Source: Neobacillus pocheonensis
GTDB taxonomy: Bacteria > Bacillota > Bacilli > Bacillales > Cytobacillaceae
Length of the DNA stretch: 64,000 bases
Direction: 5' to 3'
NCBI GenBank assembly: GCA_023702235.1
Contig: JAMQCR010000003.1
Coordinates: forward strand, 706,501-770,500
Shown: one piece after another, positions 1-8,779 of the stretch
How the letters are laid out: every line of letters begins with the position of its first letter
Position numbering within the stretch: position 1 is the stretch's first letter
Notes under the pieces: generated by a model
What the model was told of the DNA's origin: nothing
Databases searched by the model: none
Seen by the model: the letters and a program-made list of their open reading frames with translations, nothing else
Translations under genes and position numbers: made by a program

Positions 1-1
1 T

Positions 2-841
2 CCAATTGTCATCCATTCTAATTTGCAATCTGGTACCTCTAAAGACATTTTTTCGTTAATGGCGGGGAGACATTTTTGAATAATAAAGGTCAAAATGTGA
101 CATTTGATCAGCTTGCATTACTAACGCCAAATTCTGGTCCATCGGTGATTCAAGAGAAGGATTCACAACCGTTTGCCGTGGTTACCGCGAACATCACTTC
201 AAGTGATATCGAAAAGGTGACGAACCAGGTCAAAGTTGCCCTGGGGGAAATGCCGTTACCAGAGGGCGTGAAGTATTCCTTCGCGGGTGCGCCGCAGCAA
301 GTATATGAAATGATTTATGAAATGGCGATTGCGTTATTCTTTTCGATTCTGCTTGTGCTATTAATCATAAGTGCTGTTTTTCGGGGATGGAAAGCACCAC
401 TTTCCGTTTTAATATGCATTCCATTAGCGTTTATCGGCTCTGTAATTGGAATGTTTATTTTTGGAAAGGAATGGAATCTTGCGGCATTCGTTGGCTTATT
501 GATGCTAACGGGAATTGTGGTTACCAACGGGATTGTCCTCGTTGATAAAATTGAGAGAAACATGGCAAGCGGGATGAAGGGGAAGAGGCATTTTACAAGG
601 GACACTTTCTCGTGTACGGCCGATCCTGACGACTGCCTTCACCACCATTTTAACCGTGCTGCCTCTTGCACTATCTTCCCGGACAGATACGGTCATCTCG
701 CAAACCCTTGGGATCGTTGTTGTTGGAGGGCTAATCAGTTCAACCTTTATTAGTTTATTTATGATTCCGATTAGTTATAAATGGCTGCATCAAACGCGTC
801 GTAAAGTTTCGCCTTTAAAGCAAGTAAGCGGGGGGAACTAA
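2..841 (+). CDS. RND-family efflux transporter, C-terminal part (SwrC/AcrB-like; frameshifted, 5' truncated by window)
   Basis: This is the C-terminal third of a proton-driven RND membrane exporter. The gene runs in from the left edge, so its start is not visible. The readable protein includes the late periplasmic-type loop and the last membrane helices. The block LLMLTGIVVTNGIVLVDKIERN and the later RVRPILTTAFTTILTVLPLAL are typical RND transmembrane motifs. Two frame breaks are present, near 45-55 in a T run and near 577-593. Restoring one or two bases at each gives a continuous family-like protein ending at TAA 839-841. SwrC-type function is inferred from similarity only. Confidence 0.8.
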
Positions 842-1385
842 CAACGATATAGGTTATTTAAGATGTGGGAGGAATGGAAAAACGATGATAGAGGAAAAAG
901 CAGCAGTTCAACATCCATAAGTGGTTCAGTTTTAAGATAGAAAAAATAAATTTACACCATAATTTAGAGCCCAATTCGCATATGAATTGGACTCTTTATT
1001 TTTATTGATCTATCAACGTTTTATTAGATTAAAAATAGTATACCAATTAGATGGTGGCCTATAGCTGTGGGTCATCTGTCATTTTAAAGTTAAATTAAAT
1101 GTTGATCTCGCTGCCAAATGACGAAAAAAGTCTGAATGAATTGAAATTCTTTATTTTAGAAACCCTCGCATTCGGACTATCATAAGCAATTTCCTGCTAG
1201 CCCTGTCCGAATGACCGCCTGATTCGGGAGCGTATTATATGCTAAAATATTTACTAATTTGACTCCAAATTCAATGTCAATTAGTAGGGGAATTTGTTGT
1301 CTTATTATAATTTTCTACTTCAAAACTAAACCTCTTATTAACATCCAACTGCTGCTTTTTGTGTGCAATTCATTTTCTAGGATCC
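842..1385. other. intergenic region without a convincing gene
   Basis: This 544-base stretch contains the terminator after the RND gene and a 9-bp inverted repeat, CATTCGGAC at 1169-1177 and GTCCGAATG at 1205-1213. An 11-codon reading frame at about 884 is too short to support. I see no RNA gene or conserved ORF here. Confidence 0.5.
967..1004 (+). terminator. Rho-independent terminator after the RND exporter
   Basis: The arms GAGCCCAATTC and GAATTGGACTC pair with one mismatch around a 6-base loop and are followed by a T-rich run. Confidence 0.7.
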
Positions 1386-2153
1386 TCACCCGATCCACTC
1401 ACAGTTTTCTGGGTCATTGAAATCCATATGCTTTGGTATGGCCCCATCTGGAACTTCTCCATCTTGGCAAAGGTAGTAATGTCTAATTGGCTTTAGGTCG
1501 TCATCTAACTCATAGACTAGCGGGATGCTATTGGGAATATTGAGGCTGGCCACGCCATCGTCAGGGATGTTGTCAAGGTATTTAATAAGTGACCTTAAGG
1601 TATTGCCATGTGCTGAGATGATGACACGTTGATTGTGTTTTAAGCTTGGAACAATCTGTTTATGCCAATAAACCAAGGCACGATTTTCCGTATCGAGAAG
1701 GCTCTCAGTTAGAGGAATATTTCCTTCGCCGATCCCGGCATATTTGGGGTCGGATAGGTCGCATAAATGACCCTCGGGGGAAATGGCTAGAGGTTGAATA
1801 GTGGCGGACCTCCGCCATTCATTTACTTGTTCCTCCCCGAAACGTTCGGTAATCTCATCTTTATTCATCCCCTGTAATGCCCCATAATGTCTTTCATTTA
1901 ATCTCCAGGATTTATGGACAGGAATCCAGACAAGGTCCATTTCATGAAGGATAATCCATAACGTTCTGATGGCACGCTTCAGAACGGACGTATGGGCAGC
2001 ATCAAAGATAAATCCATGCTTCTTGAGGATTAAGCCCGCTTCTCTTGCCCCATTATAGCCATCATCAGTGAGGTCAACATCTGTCCATCCAGTGAATCGA
2101 TTTTCAAGATTGTAAAGGCTTTGCCCATGCCGAATAAAAACAAGCTTCTTCAA
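1386..2153 (-). CDS. gpmA: 2,3-bisphosphoglycerate-dependent phosphoglycerate mutase
   Basis: This enzyme interconverts 3- and 2-phosphoglycerate in glycolysis through a phosphohistidine intermediate. The 255-residue protein opens with the family signature FIRHGQS (R8-H9-G10, with H9 the phosphorylated residue). It also has E87 in LNERHYG and the second histidine H182 in SAHGNTLR. Length and motifs fit the cofactor-dependent dPGM family. The start is TTG at 2153, supported by an AGGTGG ribosome site just upstream and by the conserved MKKLVFIRHG beginning. The gene is monocistronic and faces left. Bacillaceae normally also carry the cofactor-independent enzyme, so this copy may be secondary. 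Confidence 0.93.
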   Translation of the reverse strand: MKKLVFIRHGQSLYNLENRFTGWTDVDLTDDGYNGAREAGLILKKHGFIFDAAHTSVLKRAIRTLWIILHEMDLVWIPVHKSWRLNERHYGALQGMNKDEITERFGEEQVNEWRRSATIQPLAISPEGHLCDLSDPKYAGIGEGNIPLTESLLDTENRALVYWHKQIVPSLKHNQRVIISAHGNTLRSLIKYLDNIPDDGVASLNIPNSIPLVYELDDDLKPIRHYYLCQDGEVPDGAIPKHMDFNDPENCEWIG

Positions 2154-2254
2154 TTTTTACCACCTGAATCCGTTTTTTATTTAGTATGTACCTAAATTCT
2201 GTCGTGCCTGCACCCCGCTTGAAATTTGTTAAAAAATAATTTGCTCCTGAATGC

Positions 2255-2283
2255 AAAAAAAGACCTTCAAATAGGAAGGTCTA
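2255..2283 (-). terminator. terminator of the EamA exporter gene
   Basis: On the minus strand a perfect 7-bp stem (GACCTTC with GAAGGTC) is followed by an uninterrupted T run. It lies about 40 bases beyond the reconstructed stop of the leftward EamA gene. Confidence 0.8.
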
Positions 2284-2324
2284 GTTGCTGGCTTTGGGAG
2301 GTAATGTTTCCGCTTAAAGCTCCG

Positions 2325-3238
2325 TTAATTGTAGGTCCCATTTTTAGCAGCCTTCTCAATTGGAATCGGTTTTTGCTGCTGGATCAAAAAGAAAAACACC
2401 CCAAGCAGCACAAGCAGACCACCGGCATTTGCGAACTGACGAGCCGCTCTCCTAGTAAAAAGAAAGCCAGGATGGTTGCACCCACTGGTTCTCCTAAAAT
2501 ACTCATGGAAATCGTCGTTGCGTTGACGAAGTTTAATAGCCAGTTATTAATCACATGACTCATAGTTGGAACACTCGCTAATAAAAGGAAGATTCCCCAT
2601 TCAGGGGCCTGATAGCCACCAAAAGCAACGCCTGTACATAGGTTGTAAATCGTCAAAATAATGGAAGCAAATAAAAATACACTAAAGCTATAAATCCAAT
2701 GTGATACTTTTTTTACCGTGCTTTGGCCGATTAATAAATAGCCAACCACGGCGATTACACTAAAAAAAGAAAGGATATCACCGAGAATGGCTCCCTTGCT
2801 TAAGCCGAAATCACCCCAGCCAATCATGACGGCTCCAATTATAGCAATTCCCATCGTCAATAATGCGGATGCTGTGGATCGTTCTTTAAACAGCAAAAAG
2901 CCGCCAACTAACGAGACAATCGGCTGTAAGGCTAAAATGATCGTTGAGCTAGCTACTGTTGTTAGCTTCAGAGACCCGAACCAAAGAACAAAATGAAACG
3001 CTAAAAACATGCCGGAAAAGAGTAAGAAGATCCAGTCTTTTTTTCTTATTTTCTTAAATTCCTCTCGCTTTTTCCACACAATCGGCAGCATCAGGATACT
3101 CGCAAACAACATACGATACATACTCAAAATAGAAGCAGGCGCGGCTGACCACTTCACAAAAATAGCCGAAAACGATATGGCAATAATAGAAATGATGAGA
3201 GGCATGCTGATGGATCTCGAACGGTCTACCTGTTTCAT
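2325..3238 (-). CDS. EamA/DMT-family transporter (frameshifted near the C-terminus)
   Basis: This is a ten-helix drug/metabolite-type permease of the EamA family. Two internally homologous halves are visible. The first includes SAIFVKWSAAPASILSMYRM and the second includes NATTISMSILGEPVGATILAFFLLGE. The uninterrupted frame ends early at 2384. Restoring one G near 2431 (a GGC context) extends the protein through GLLVLLGVFFFLIQQQ to a stop at 2325, which matches the family. The substrate is unknown. A REP-like element lies 46 bases upstream of the ATG. Confidence 0.82.
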
Positions 3239-3284
3239 GTTATCCCCCTATAGTAACTTCTTCCTTTAATTTTACTACAAATTT

Positions 3285-3339
3285 CGGTGACAGGCACCGT
3301 TCGTGGACAAATTGATGTTTTGTCTCTGTGTGCCGGACA
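3285..3339 (+). repeat. REP-like element, copy 1
   Basis: Full-length copy: CGGTG-ACAGG-CACCG hairpin, GGACAAA arm, TTTGTC arm and terminal GGACA. It lies between the EamA gene start and the NUDIX gene terminator. Confidence 0.85.
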
Positions 3340-3356
3340 ATGTGGTTTTTTTAAAC

Positions 3357-3385
3357 AAAAAAAATATCCGGCAAAATGCCGGATA
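3357..3385 (-). terminator. terminator of the NUDIX gene
   Basis: A perfect 8-bp stem, TATCCGGC with GCCGGATA, is followed on the minus strand by eight T residues. It lies about 135 bases beyond the NUDIX stop. Confidence 0.75.
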
Positions 3386-3520
3386 AAAGAAATATATATA
3401 AAAGGGGGTTTATGAAAAAGATCTTGTCCGTTTCATGTATTTATCTTAACCTTTAATAATGAACAAAGTATGAATAAATAATTAAGGTTATTTAAAATTG
3501 TCGCTGACGAATTAAAAAGG

Positions 3521-4048
3521 TTAATCGGTAATAAATTTATATCTTAAAATGGCTGCCAGCCCTGCCCCATGTTTGAATTCCCCATTTTTAACCAAGGCCT
3601 TTAATTCCTCCATGCTGATTTTATGTAGTTCAATTTGTTCACTACTTTCCAATTTTTGTACGGACGCCGTTAATCCAGCAGCGGCAAACAAAAAGATTTC
3701 TTCACTGGTTGAGCCAGGTGAAGGATAAAAGCTTCCTAACTCTAACCATTGTTCGGCGGTATAGCCTGTTTCTTCCTCCAATTCCTTTTTTGCAGTTTCC
3801 ATTGGAGGGGCGCCATCCGTGTCAATCATCCCAGCAGGCAGCTCCCATTCCCAGCTTTTAATCGAATGACGGTATTGTTTTAAACACAAAATTTTGTGGT
3901 CCTCTGTAATCGGCAGGATACAAACCCCTTTTGCAAATTCTAAATATGAGAAGGTCTTTGCCTCACCATTCGGAAGGATGACTTCATCTGTCGTAATCCC
4001 GAAGCGATCCACTTTTTTCTTCATCGAACTGCTTATCTTCCAAACCAT
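3521..4048 (-). CDS. NUDIX hydrolase (ADP-ribose pyrophosphatase-like)
   Basis: This is a hydrolase of nucleoside-diphosphate-linked substrates, most like the ADP-ribose pyrophosphatase branch. The NUDIX box runs from G73 to about G95, with AKKELEEETGY standing in for the usual REUXEEXG core. The preceding WEWELPAG is typical of ADP-ribose hydrolases. The open frame extends to 4282 but would translate through a REP-like element. The ATG at 4048 has an AGGTGA site directly upstream and gives about 175 residues, the usual length. The gene stands alone and faces left. Confidence 0.85.
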   Translation of the reverse strand: MVWKISSSMKKKVDRFGITTDEVILPNGEAKTFSYLEFAKGVCILPITEDHKILCLKQYRHSIKSWEWELPAGMIDTDGAPPMETAKKELEEETGYTAEQWLELGSFYPSPGSTSEEIFLFAAAGLTASVQKLESSEQIELHKISMEELKALVKNGEFKHGAGLAAILRYKFITD

Positions 4049-4113
4049 ACAATTCACCTCATTAATATGTTGAGGGGATGTGCCCCACGGTAAGCTTATT
4101 TTACCAGAACAAA

Positions 4114-4169
4114 CGGTGACAGGCACCGTTTGTGGACAATTCGAACGAAATGTCCGCCTGGGGGAGACA
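4114..4169 (+). repeat. REP-like element, copy 2
   Basis: Full-length copy 66 bases upstream of the NUDIX start. The final arm is GAGACA rather than GGACA. Confidence 0.85.
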
Positions 4170-4396
4170 TGAGTGTGGTGTTTCTTGCATTTAAGGACAT
4201 CTACCTCTTTAAGTCTTGAAGGACTTTTTGTTATACTTGAAGTAAATGCATTTATAGTGAACTCAAAAACATGTCTGTTCATACTGCATGATCTCGTGCT
4301 AACAATTTTCTTCCTTGCTGAATTTTATATAATAAAGTCTTCTCAAGGATTTTGTATTTTGATGCTTAATCTGATTGATATGGAGGAGTGGTTTTG

Positions 4397-4612
4397 ATGG
4401 AAGTAGGAGAGCAGAGGAATTTTGTTTATATCCCGTTGTTGGGCATGATTGAATCTGGTGACACGAAGAGCGAAACATTAGCCAGAATTAGAAAAGCTGA
4501 GGTTAAAAGGGAAATTGCAGATAAAAAATTGCGCCGTAGACTACAAAAGGAGTATCCAGGGTGCGAGATTGTTAAAATTGGTAACCACTGGACAATCAAA
4601 CCAAAAAAGTAA
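4397..4612 (+). CDS. small charged protein of unknown function
   Basis: A 71-residue protein that I do not recognise. The ATG at 4397 is preceded by GGAGG at 4382-4386 with 10 bases spacing, which favours it over the GTG at 4388. The middle is very basic and probably helical (RIRKAEVKREIADKKLRRRLQKEYPG), and the protein ends in WTIKPKK. There is no signal peptide or membrane segment. A REP-like element starts 5 bases after the stop codon. Coding status rests on the ribosome site and the non-random composition. Confidence 0.55.
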   Translation: MEVGEQRNFVYIPLLGMIESGDTKSETLARIRKAEVKREIADKKLRRRLQKEYPGCEIVKIGNHWTIKPKK

Positions 4613-4617
4613 CGTTA

Positions 4618-4673
4618 CGATGACAGGCACCGTTGGTGGACAAATTGATGTGTTTGTCCATCAGGGGGAGACA
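4618..4673 (+). repeat. REP-like element, copy 3
   Basis: Full-length copy beginning 5 bases after the stop of the small charged ORF. The first hairpin carries one substitution (CGATGACAGG). Confidence 0.8.
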
Positions 4674-4834
4674 GTTGGATTTGTGTTCATGCCCTCTTGA
4701 ACATTAAGTCTAACTCCCTCTATCTCTTTTATGTTAATTACATTACAAATGAGAAGGTGCTACTAAAGGTGGTAGTGCCTATTCTAGTTTTATGATACTA
4801 TTTTAGAGTACCAAATAATTGTATTTTCATACAA

Positions 4835-4923
4835 ATGAAAAGGCAAACTAATTGAAAGATTAGGACGCAAAGCTACGGGTCTAAGGCATAAAGTATGCTA
4901 TGATAGCCGAGTTGCCGATGGAA
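4835..4923 (+). promoter_or_regulatory. cyclic-di-GMP-I (GEMM) riboswitch
   Basis: The GEMM-I aptamer landmarks appear in order: GGCAAAC at 4842, a GAAA tetraloop, GGACGCAAAGC at 4863, GGGTCTAAGG, and the 3' arm GATAGCCGAGTTGCCGATGG ending near 4921. The class senses bis-(3'-5')-cyclic dimeric GMP. The next gene, 70 bases on, encodes an EAL-domain c-di-GMP phosphodiesterase, which is a fitting target. The expression platform may be the TAGGA/TCCTA hairpin with five T residues at 4925-4948, but that stem is weak. Confidence 0.88.
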
Positions 4924-4992
4924 TTAGGATAGCGATGTTCCTATTTTTCAGGTGCATCTTTTTTTATTTTAGGGGAGGAATTATCACCTATT

Positions 4993-5721
4993 ATGTCCAT
5001 ACAGCAGGTAATTGAAAATGAAGACTTTTACCACGTTTTTCAGCCGATTTTTGAGATAAGTAATTGGAGAAAAGTAGGGTATGAAGTTCTTTTAAGAACC
5101 AAATGTGCAATAAATCCAGAAAAAATTTTTCAAGAAGCCAAAAAAGAGAATCAGCTTTTTGAATTAGATTCGCTGTCAATAAGGAAAGCTGTGCGAACCT
5201 TTTTTTCGGAAGTATCTCAAAAGGACGGCTATTTGTTCATTAATGTATTCCCTTCATCGATCATACATCCCAAATTCCCTTCCCTTCTAAACACTGTTAT
5301 TGCGGAGAAAAACATTTATAGTCAACAGGATTGCATTCATACTAAAATTGTGTTTGAAATCGCTGAATCAGAAATGATTTCAGATGTTCATTTTGAAACC
5401 TTTAAGGAAAGAATAGCTCAAATCAAGGAACATGGAATTCTCATTGCGATAGATGATATTGGCAAAGGATTTAATACCTTACAACTATTAATTGAAATAG
5501 CTCCAAACTTTTTAAAATTAGATCGATATTTTGCTAAAGACTTGTTTCTCTCAAAACAAAAACAGACTATGATTGATTTACTCATTAAATATTGTGACCA
5601 ACATAACTGTAAGCTGATATTAGAAGGAATTGAAAAAGATACTGAGCTAGCGGCTGCCAAATATATTGGCGTTCGTTTCACACAGGGGTATTTGTTGGGA
5701 AGACCTGGGATGTTGGAGTAA
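4993..5721 (+). CDS. EAL-domain cyclic-di-GMP phosphodiesterase
   Basis: A cytosolic stand-alone EAL domain of 242 residues predicted to linearise c-di-GMP. The catalytic set looks complete: E31 in EVLLR (the EAL signature), N84 in INVFPSS, E122 in FEIAES, D154-D155 in IDDIGKGF, K175 in LKLDR, E211 in LEGIE and Q231 in QGYLLGRP. There is no GGDEF, PAS or membrane segment. The gene sits directly behind a c-di-GMP-I riboswitch, so its expression is probably under feedback control by its own substrate. The GGAGG upstream is about 15 bases from the ATG, which is long. Confidence 0.9.
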   Translation: MSIQQVIENEDFYHVFQPIFEISNWRKVGYEVLLRTKCAINPEKIFQEAKKENQLFELDSLSIRKAVRTFFSEVSQKDGYLFINVFPSSIIHPKFPSLLNTVIAEKNIYSQQDCIHTKIVFEIAESEMISDVHFETFKERIAQIKEHGILIAIDDIGKGFNTLQLLIEIAPNFLKLDRYFAKDLFLSKQKQTMIDLLIKYCDQHNCKLILEGIEKDTELAAAKYIGVRFTQGYLLGRPGMLE

Positions 5722-5777
5722 TGGTGACAGGCACCGTTTGTGGACAAATCAATATAGTTGTCCGTGTGGGGAGGACA
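5722..5777 (+). repeat. REP-like element, copy 4
   Basis: Full-length copy beginning immediately after the stop codon of the EAL gene. Confidence 0.88.
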
Positions 5778-5874
5778 AAACTTCATGCATCTCTTCTTTT
5801 CTAATAAATAGCTGTAATAGACGAAGTTTTTGAAAATAAGTCGTGTATTACAGCTATATCTAGTTGTGAATTAA

Positions 5875-6715
5875 TTAAAAGTCAAAGTTGTCAGGGTCTG
5901 GTCCCACGCGATGGTTTTGATTCAGCCCATCTATTCGTTCCATATCCTCTTTCGTTAGCTCGAAATCAAATACGGTTGAATTCTCAACAATTCGATGTTC
6001 CTTCGTAGATTTTGGAATGGTCACTACACCGTTTTGTAAATCCCATCGCAAAATAACTTGAGCAATCGTTTTGTTATACTTGGCTGCCATTTCTTGTAAC
6101 ACTGGATGATCAAATAATTGTCCTTGCATTAATGGTGACCAGCCTCTAACTGGATTCCCTGTTCTTGACAGTAGGCTTGAACTTCCTTCTGAGTTAATCG
6201 TGGATGGTATTCTACTTGATTGACCATTGGTTTCACTTCGGCATCCTTCATTAGGTCTTCAAGATGGTGTACCTGGAAATTACTTACTCCAATTGCTTTT
6301 ACTCTTCCCTCTTTATAAAGAGTTTCTAATGCCTGCCATGATTCCTTGTACTTACCTTCTACAGGCCAGTGAATAAGATATAAATCTAAATAATCAAGGC
6401 TAGTTTTTTTAAGCTAGTTTCATAAGCTGCTAGAGTCAATTCGTAGCCTAGGTCAGAATTCCAAACTTTTGATGTGATAAATAGTTCTTCTCTAGAGATG
6501 CCTACTTCTTCTATCCCTTCTTGGATTGCTTGGCCAACCCCCTGTTCATTTTCATAAATGGCCGCTGTATCAATACTTCGATAACCATGTTTGATGGCCA
6601 CTTTAACGGCATTCACCAACTCTGGGCCTTCTTCCACTTTAAACACCCCAATACCAAACCAAGGCATTTTCACACCATTATTTAATGTAGTGGTAGCTTG
6701 TAAGTTCTTGATCAT
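5875..6715 (-). CDS. aldo/keto reductase (two frameshifts)
   Basis: An NAD(P)H-dependent carbonyl reductase of the AKR superfamily, cytosolic, about 280 residues. Catalytic residues visible are D49 in SIDTA, Y54 in AAIYENE, K83 in TSKVWN, and the histidine of YLIHWPVEG in the middle segment. The C-terminus carries the NADP-binding block TIPKSTKEHRIVEN. The frame is broken near 6398 (a missing G in what should be GGCC) and near 6135 (a missing base before GGTCACC). Restoring one base at each gives an intact family protein. It is close to the YtbE/YvgN-type reductases of Bacillus, and the physiological substrate is unknown. Confidence 0.85.
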
Positions 6716-6767
6716 TTTAATAAACCCCCTATTATTGAAAAATTATTCAGAAATTCGTGTACGTTCA

Positions 6768-7981
6768 TTAAGAACACTTTTGATCCAGCATCCCAACCTC
6801 TTTTTGATCCTTTCCTTCAAGCCTTCGACTCCATCCTGTAAGGATAACAGCCCCAAGAACCATTAGCGCACCAATCCAAGCTGTGTGAATCAATCCGATA
6901 GAATCAGTGATCACACCACCTAAGAAGGAGCCAATCGCAATTCCTGCATTAAACGCAGCAATATTGATAGCTGAAGCGACATCAACTGCAGTTGGGACAA
7001 AGCGCTGTGCTAGCATGACAACATATACCTGTAATCCAGGGACATTCATAAATGCTAGAAGCCCCATTAAGAAAATGGTGATCAAGCCTGCGATTTTAAA
7101 TGGCGCTGTAAAAAATAAGATAAATAGGACAATCGCTTGAAAAATAAACATATAAAATAATGCCCTAATGGGATTGTGATTCGAAAGCTTTCCACCTACC
7201 ATGTTCCCAATTGCAATCGCAATTCCGTAAATAAGCAGAATTACCGCAATTGCCCCTTCTTTAAATCCTGTGATTCTCTGTAGGATGGGTGATAAATAAG
7301 TAAAGACAACGAACGTCCCCCCATACCCTAAAGCGGTAATACTAAATAAAAGTAATAAGCGGCCATTTGTCACTAATTTATATTGATCGCGAAACGTTGA
7401 ACGCGTTCCTTTTCGCAAATCAGATGGCACAAGGATGCTGTTCGCAATAAAGGCAATGACCCCGACGGCAATAATGATGACAAAGGCATTCGCCATCCGA
7501 ATTGCTGGCCAATGAAGGTTCCAAAGGGTACTCCAGTAACTGTGGCTACCGTAAGCCCTGAAAACATAATTGATATCGCGCTAGCTCTGCGATTTTCTGG
7601 TACTAACTCTGCCGCAATCGTAGAGCCAATTGACATAAAAACGCCATGGGAAAAGGCTGAAATCACACGGGCTAGCAGCAATACACCAATGCTTGTAGCA
7701 CTCGCAGCAATACTATTCCCGATGATAAAAATAATCATGATCCAGAGCAATAAAGCTTTGCGTGACATACTGGAAGTGATCGCTGTTAGGATAGGTGCCC
7801 CGAATGTTACCCCTAAGGCATATAAGGAAACGGTTAAGCCAGCTGTCGTGACAGAAATGTGTAAATCTTTCGCTATTAGCGGTAATAATCCCACACTAAT
7901 AAATTCTGTCGTTCCAATGGCAAATGCACTTATTGCTAATGCCAGCAAGGCTAATGTACTTCGTCTTTGGTCTAAAGACAT
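6768..7981 (-). CDS. MFS transporter, arabinose-efflux/YdhL-like (one frameshift)
   Basis: A 12-helix major facilitator exporter of about 400 residues. The N-terminal half opens MSLDQRRSTLALLALAISAFAIG and continues GTTEFISVGLLPLIAKDLHIS, which is characteristic of the AraJ/YdhP/YdhL group of H+-coupled efflux proteins. The break near 7497 is explained by one missing G in an expected GGCC (WRM then AFVIII). The ATG at 7981 follows AGGAGGAGATAAA. It is divergent from an HxlR regulator with a palindromic intergenic region, so it is the likely regulatory target. Confidence 0.85.
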
Positions 7982-8105
7982 TTTATCTCCTCCTAAAAAT
8001 TAATGTGATTGAATTTACGAACTTGCTTAAAGTAAACTATATAAATTAATGAATTTACTTTGTTCATCCGGCAAATGTTATTATGGGATATATGGGGATT
8101 AAAGA

Positions 8106-8169
8106 AAAGTACGTACTTTAAAGTGCTATAGGTACTAAGAGGTACGATAGGTACTTTTTTGTACCTATC
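8106..8169. promoter_or_regulatory. palindromic operator region between the MFS and HxlR genes
   Basis: Two dyads lie in the divergent promoter: AAAGTACGTACTTT at 8106-8119, and a perfect 9-bp inverted repeat GATAGGTAC with GTACCTATC at 8146-8169 that ends just before the HxlR ribosome site. GGTAC also recurs between them. An autoregulatory HxlR operator is inferred. Confidence 0.6.
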
Positions 8170-8186
8170 AATTTGGAGGGACCGAT

Positions 8187-8558
8187 ATGAAGGAAAAGAA
8201 ATACAATATTTCAGTAGAGGCGACACTGGAAGTTATAGGAGGAAAGTGGAAATGCGTTATTCTATGTCATCTTACACACGGCAAGAAACGCACGAGTGAA
8301 TTGAAACGGTTGATGCCAGCTATTACACAGAAGATGTTAACCCAACAATTACGTGAATTAGAGGCAGATGGGGTAATTAGTAGAATTGTGTATAATCAAA
8401 TTCCGCCAAAAGTGGAGTATGAGTTAAGTGATTATGGATGGAGCTTACAAAGTATTTTAGATTCTCTTTGCGCTTGGGGTGAAAAGCATATTACCAAAGT
8501 GTACGGTGATAAATTTTCTGTCTTAGAAGAGAACGTTTTAAATGATCATTTGAAATAA
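8187..8558 (+). CDS. HxlR-family winged-helix transcriptional regulator
   Basis: A 123-residue DNA-binding protein of the HxlR (DUF24) family, the group that includes the Bacillus redox and quinone sensors YodB, CatR and HypR. The core is clear: VIGGKWKCVILCHL, then the recognition region ITQKMLTQQLRELEADGVI and the wing PPKVEYELSDYG. Cysteines occur at KWKCVILCH and SLCAWG. The N-terminal Cys6-type redox position of YodB is absent. It has a GGAGGG site and ATG at 8187. It lies between a divergent MFS exporter and a downstream CatE-like dioxygenase, so an electrophile or catechol response is plausible but inferred. Confidence 0.88.
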   Translation: MKEKKYNISVEATLEVIGGKWKCVILCHLTHGKKRTSELKRLMPAITQKMLTQQLRELEADGVISRIVYNQIPPKVEYELSDYGWSLQSILDSLCAWGEKHITKVYGDKFSVLEENVLNDHLK

Positions 8559-8623
8559 TTTTTTAAATCTCCTATTTGCTCGCTACCATCCACTTCATTC
8601 GACCATTTTCTTTACAATTTATC

Positions 8624-8656
8624 TATCTTGAATTACAATATTTTTAATTCAAGATA
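8624..8656 (+). promoter_or_regulatory. 12-bp inverted repeat upstream of the dioxygenase gene
   Basis: A perfect dyad, TATCTTGAATTA with TAATTCAAGATA, separated by 9 bases. It spans what could be a TTGAAT -35 and an AAGATA -10 box 17 bases apart. It looks like an operator and could be bound by the adjacent HxlR protein. No protein-DNA evidence is available here. Confidence 0.5.
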
Positions 8657-8779
8657 AAAGTGATAGCTGGAATTTATTTTATAAGGGAATTGAATACTAG
8701 TAAACAATGGTAGATAGAAGGCGAAATAAATACAAGATGGCGCAACTAATGAAGAGATTTAATGAAGGGAAATGAGATA

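Noticed and set aside
4173..4397. 74-codon hydrophobic frame before the small charged ORF
   Set aside because: It lacks a ribosome site, overlaps the REP-like tail region and ends inside the start region of a better-supported gene.
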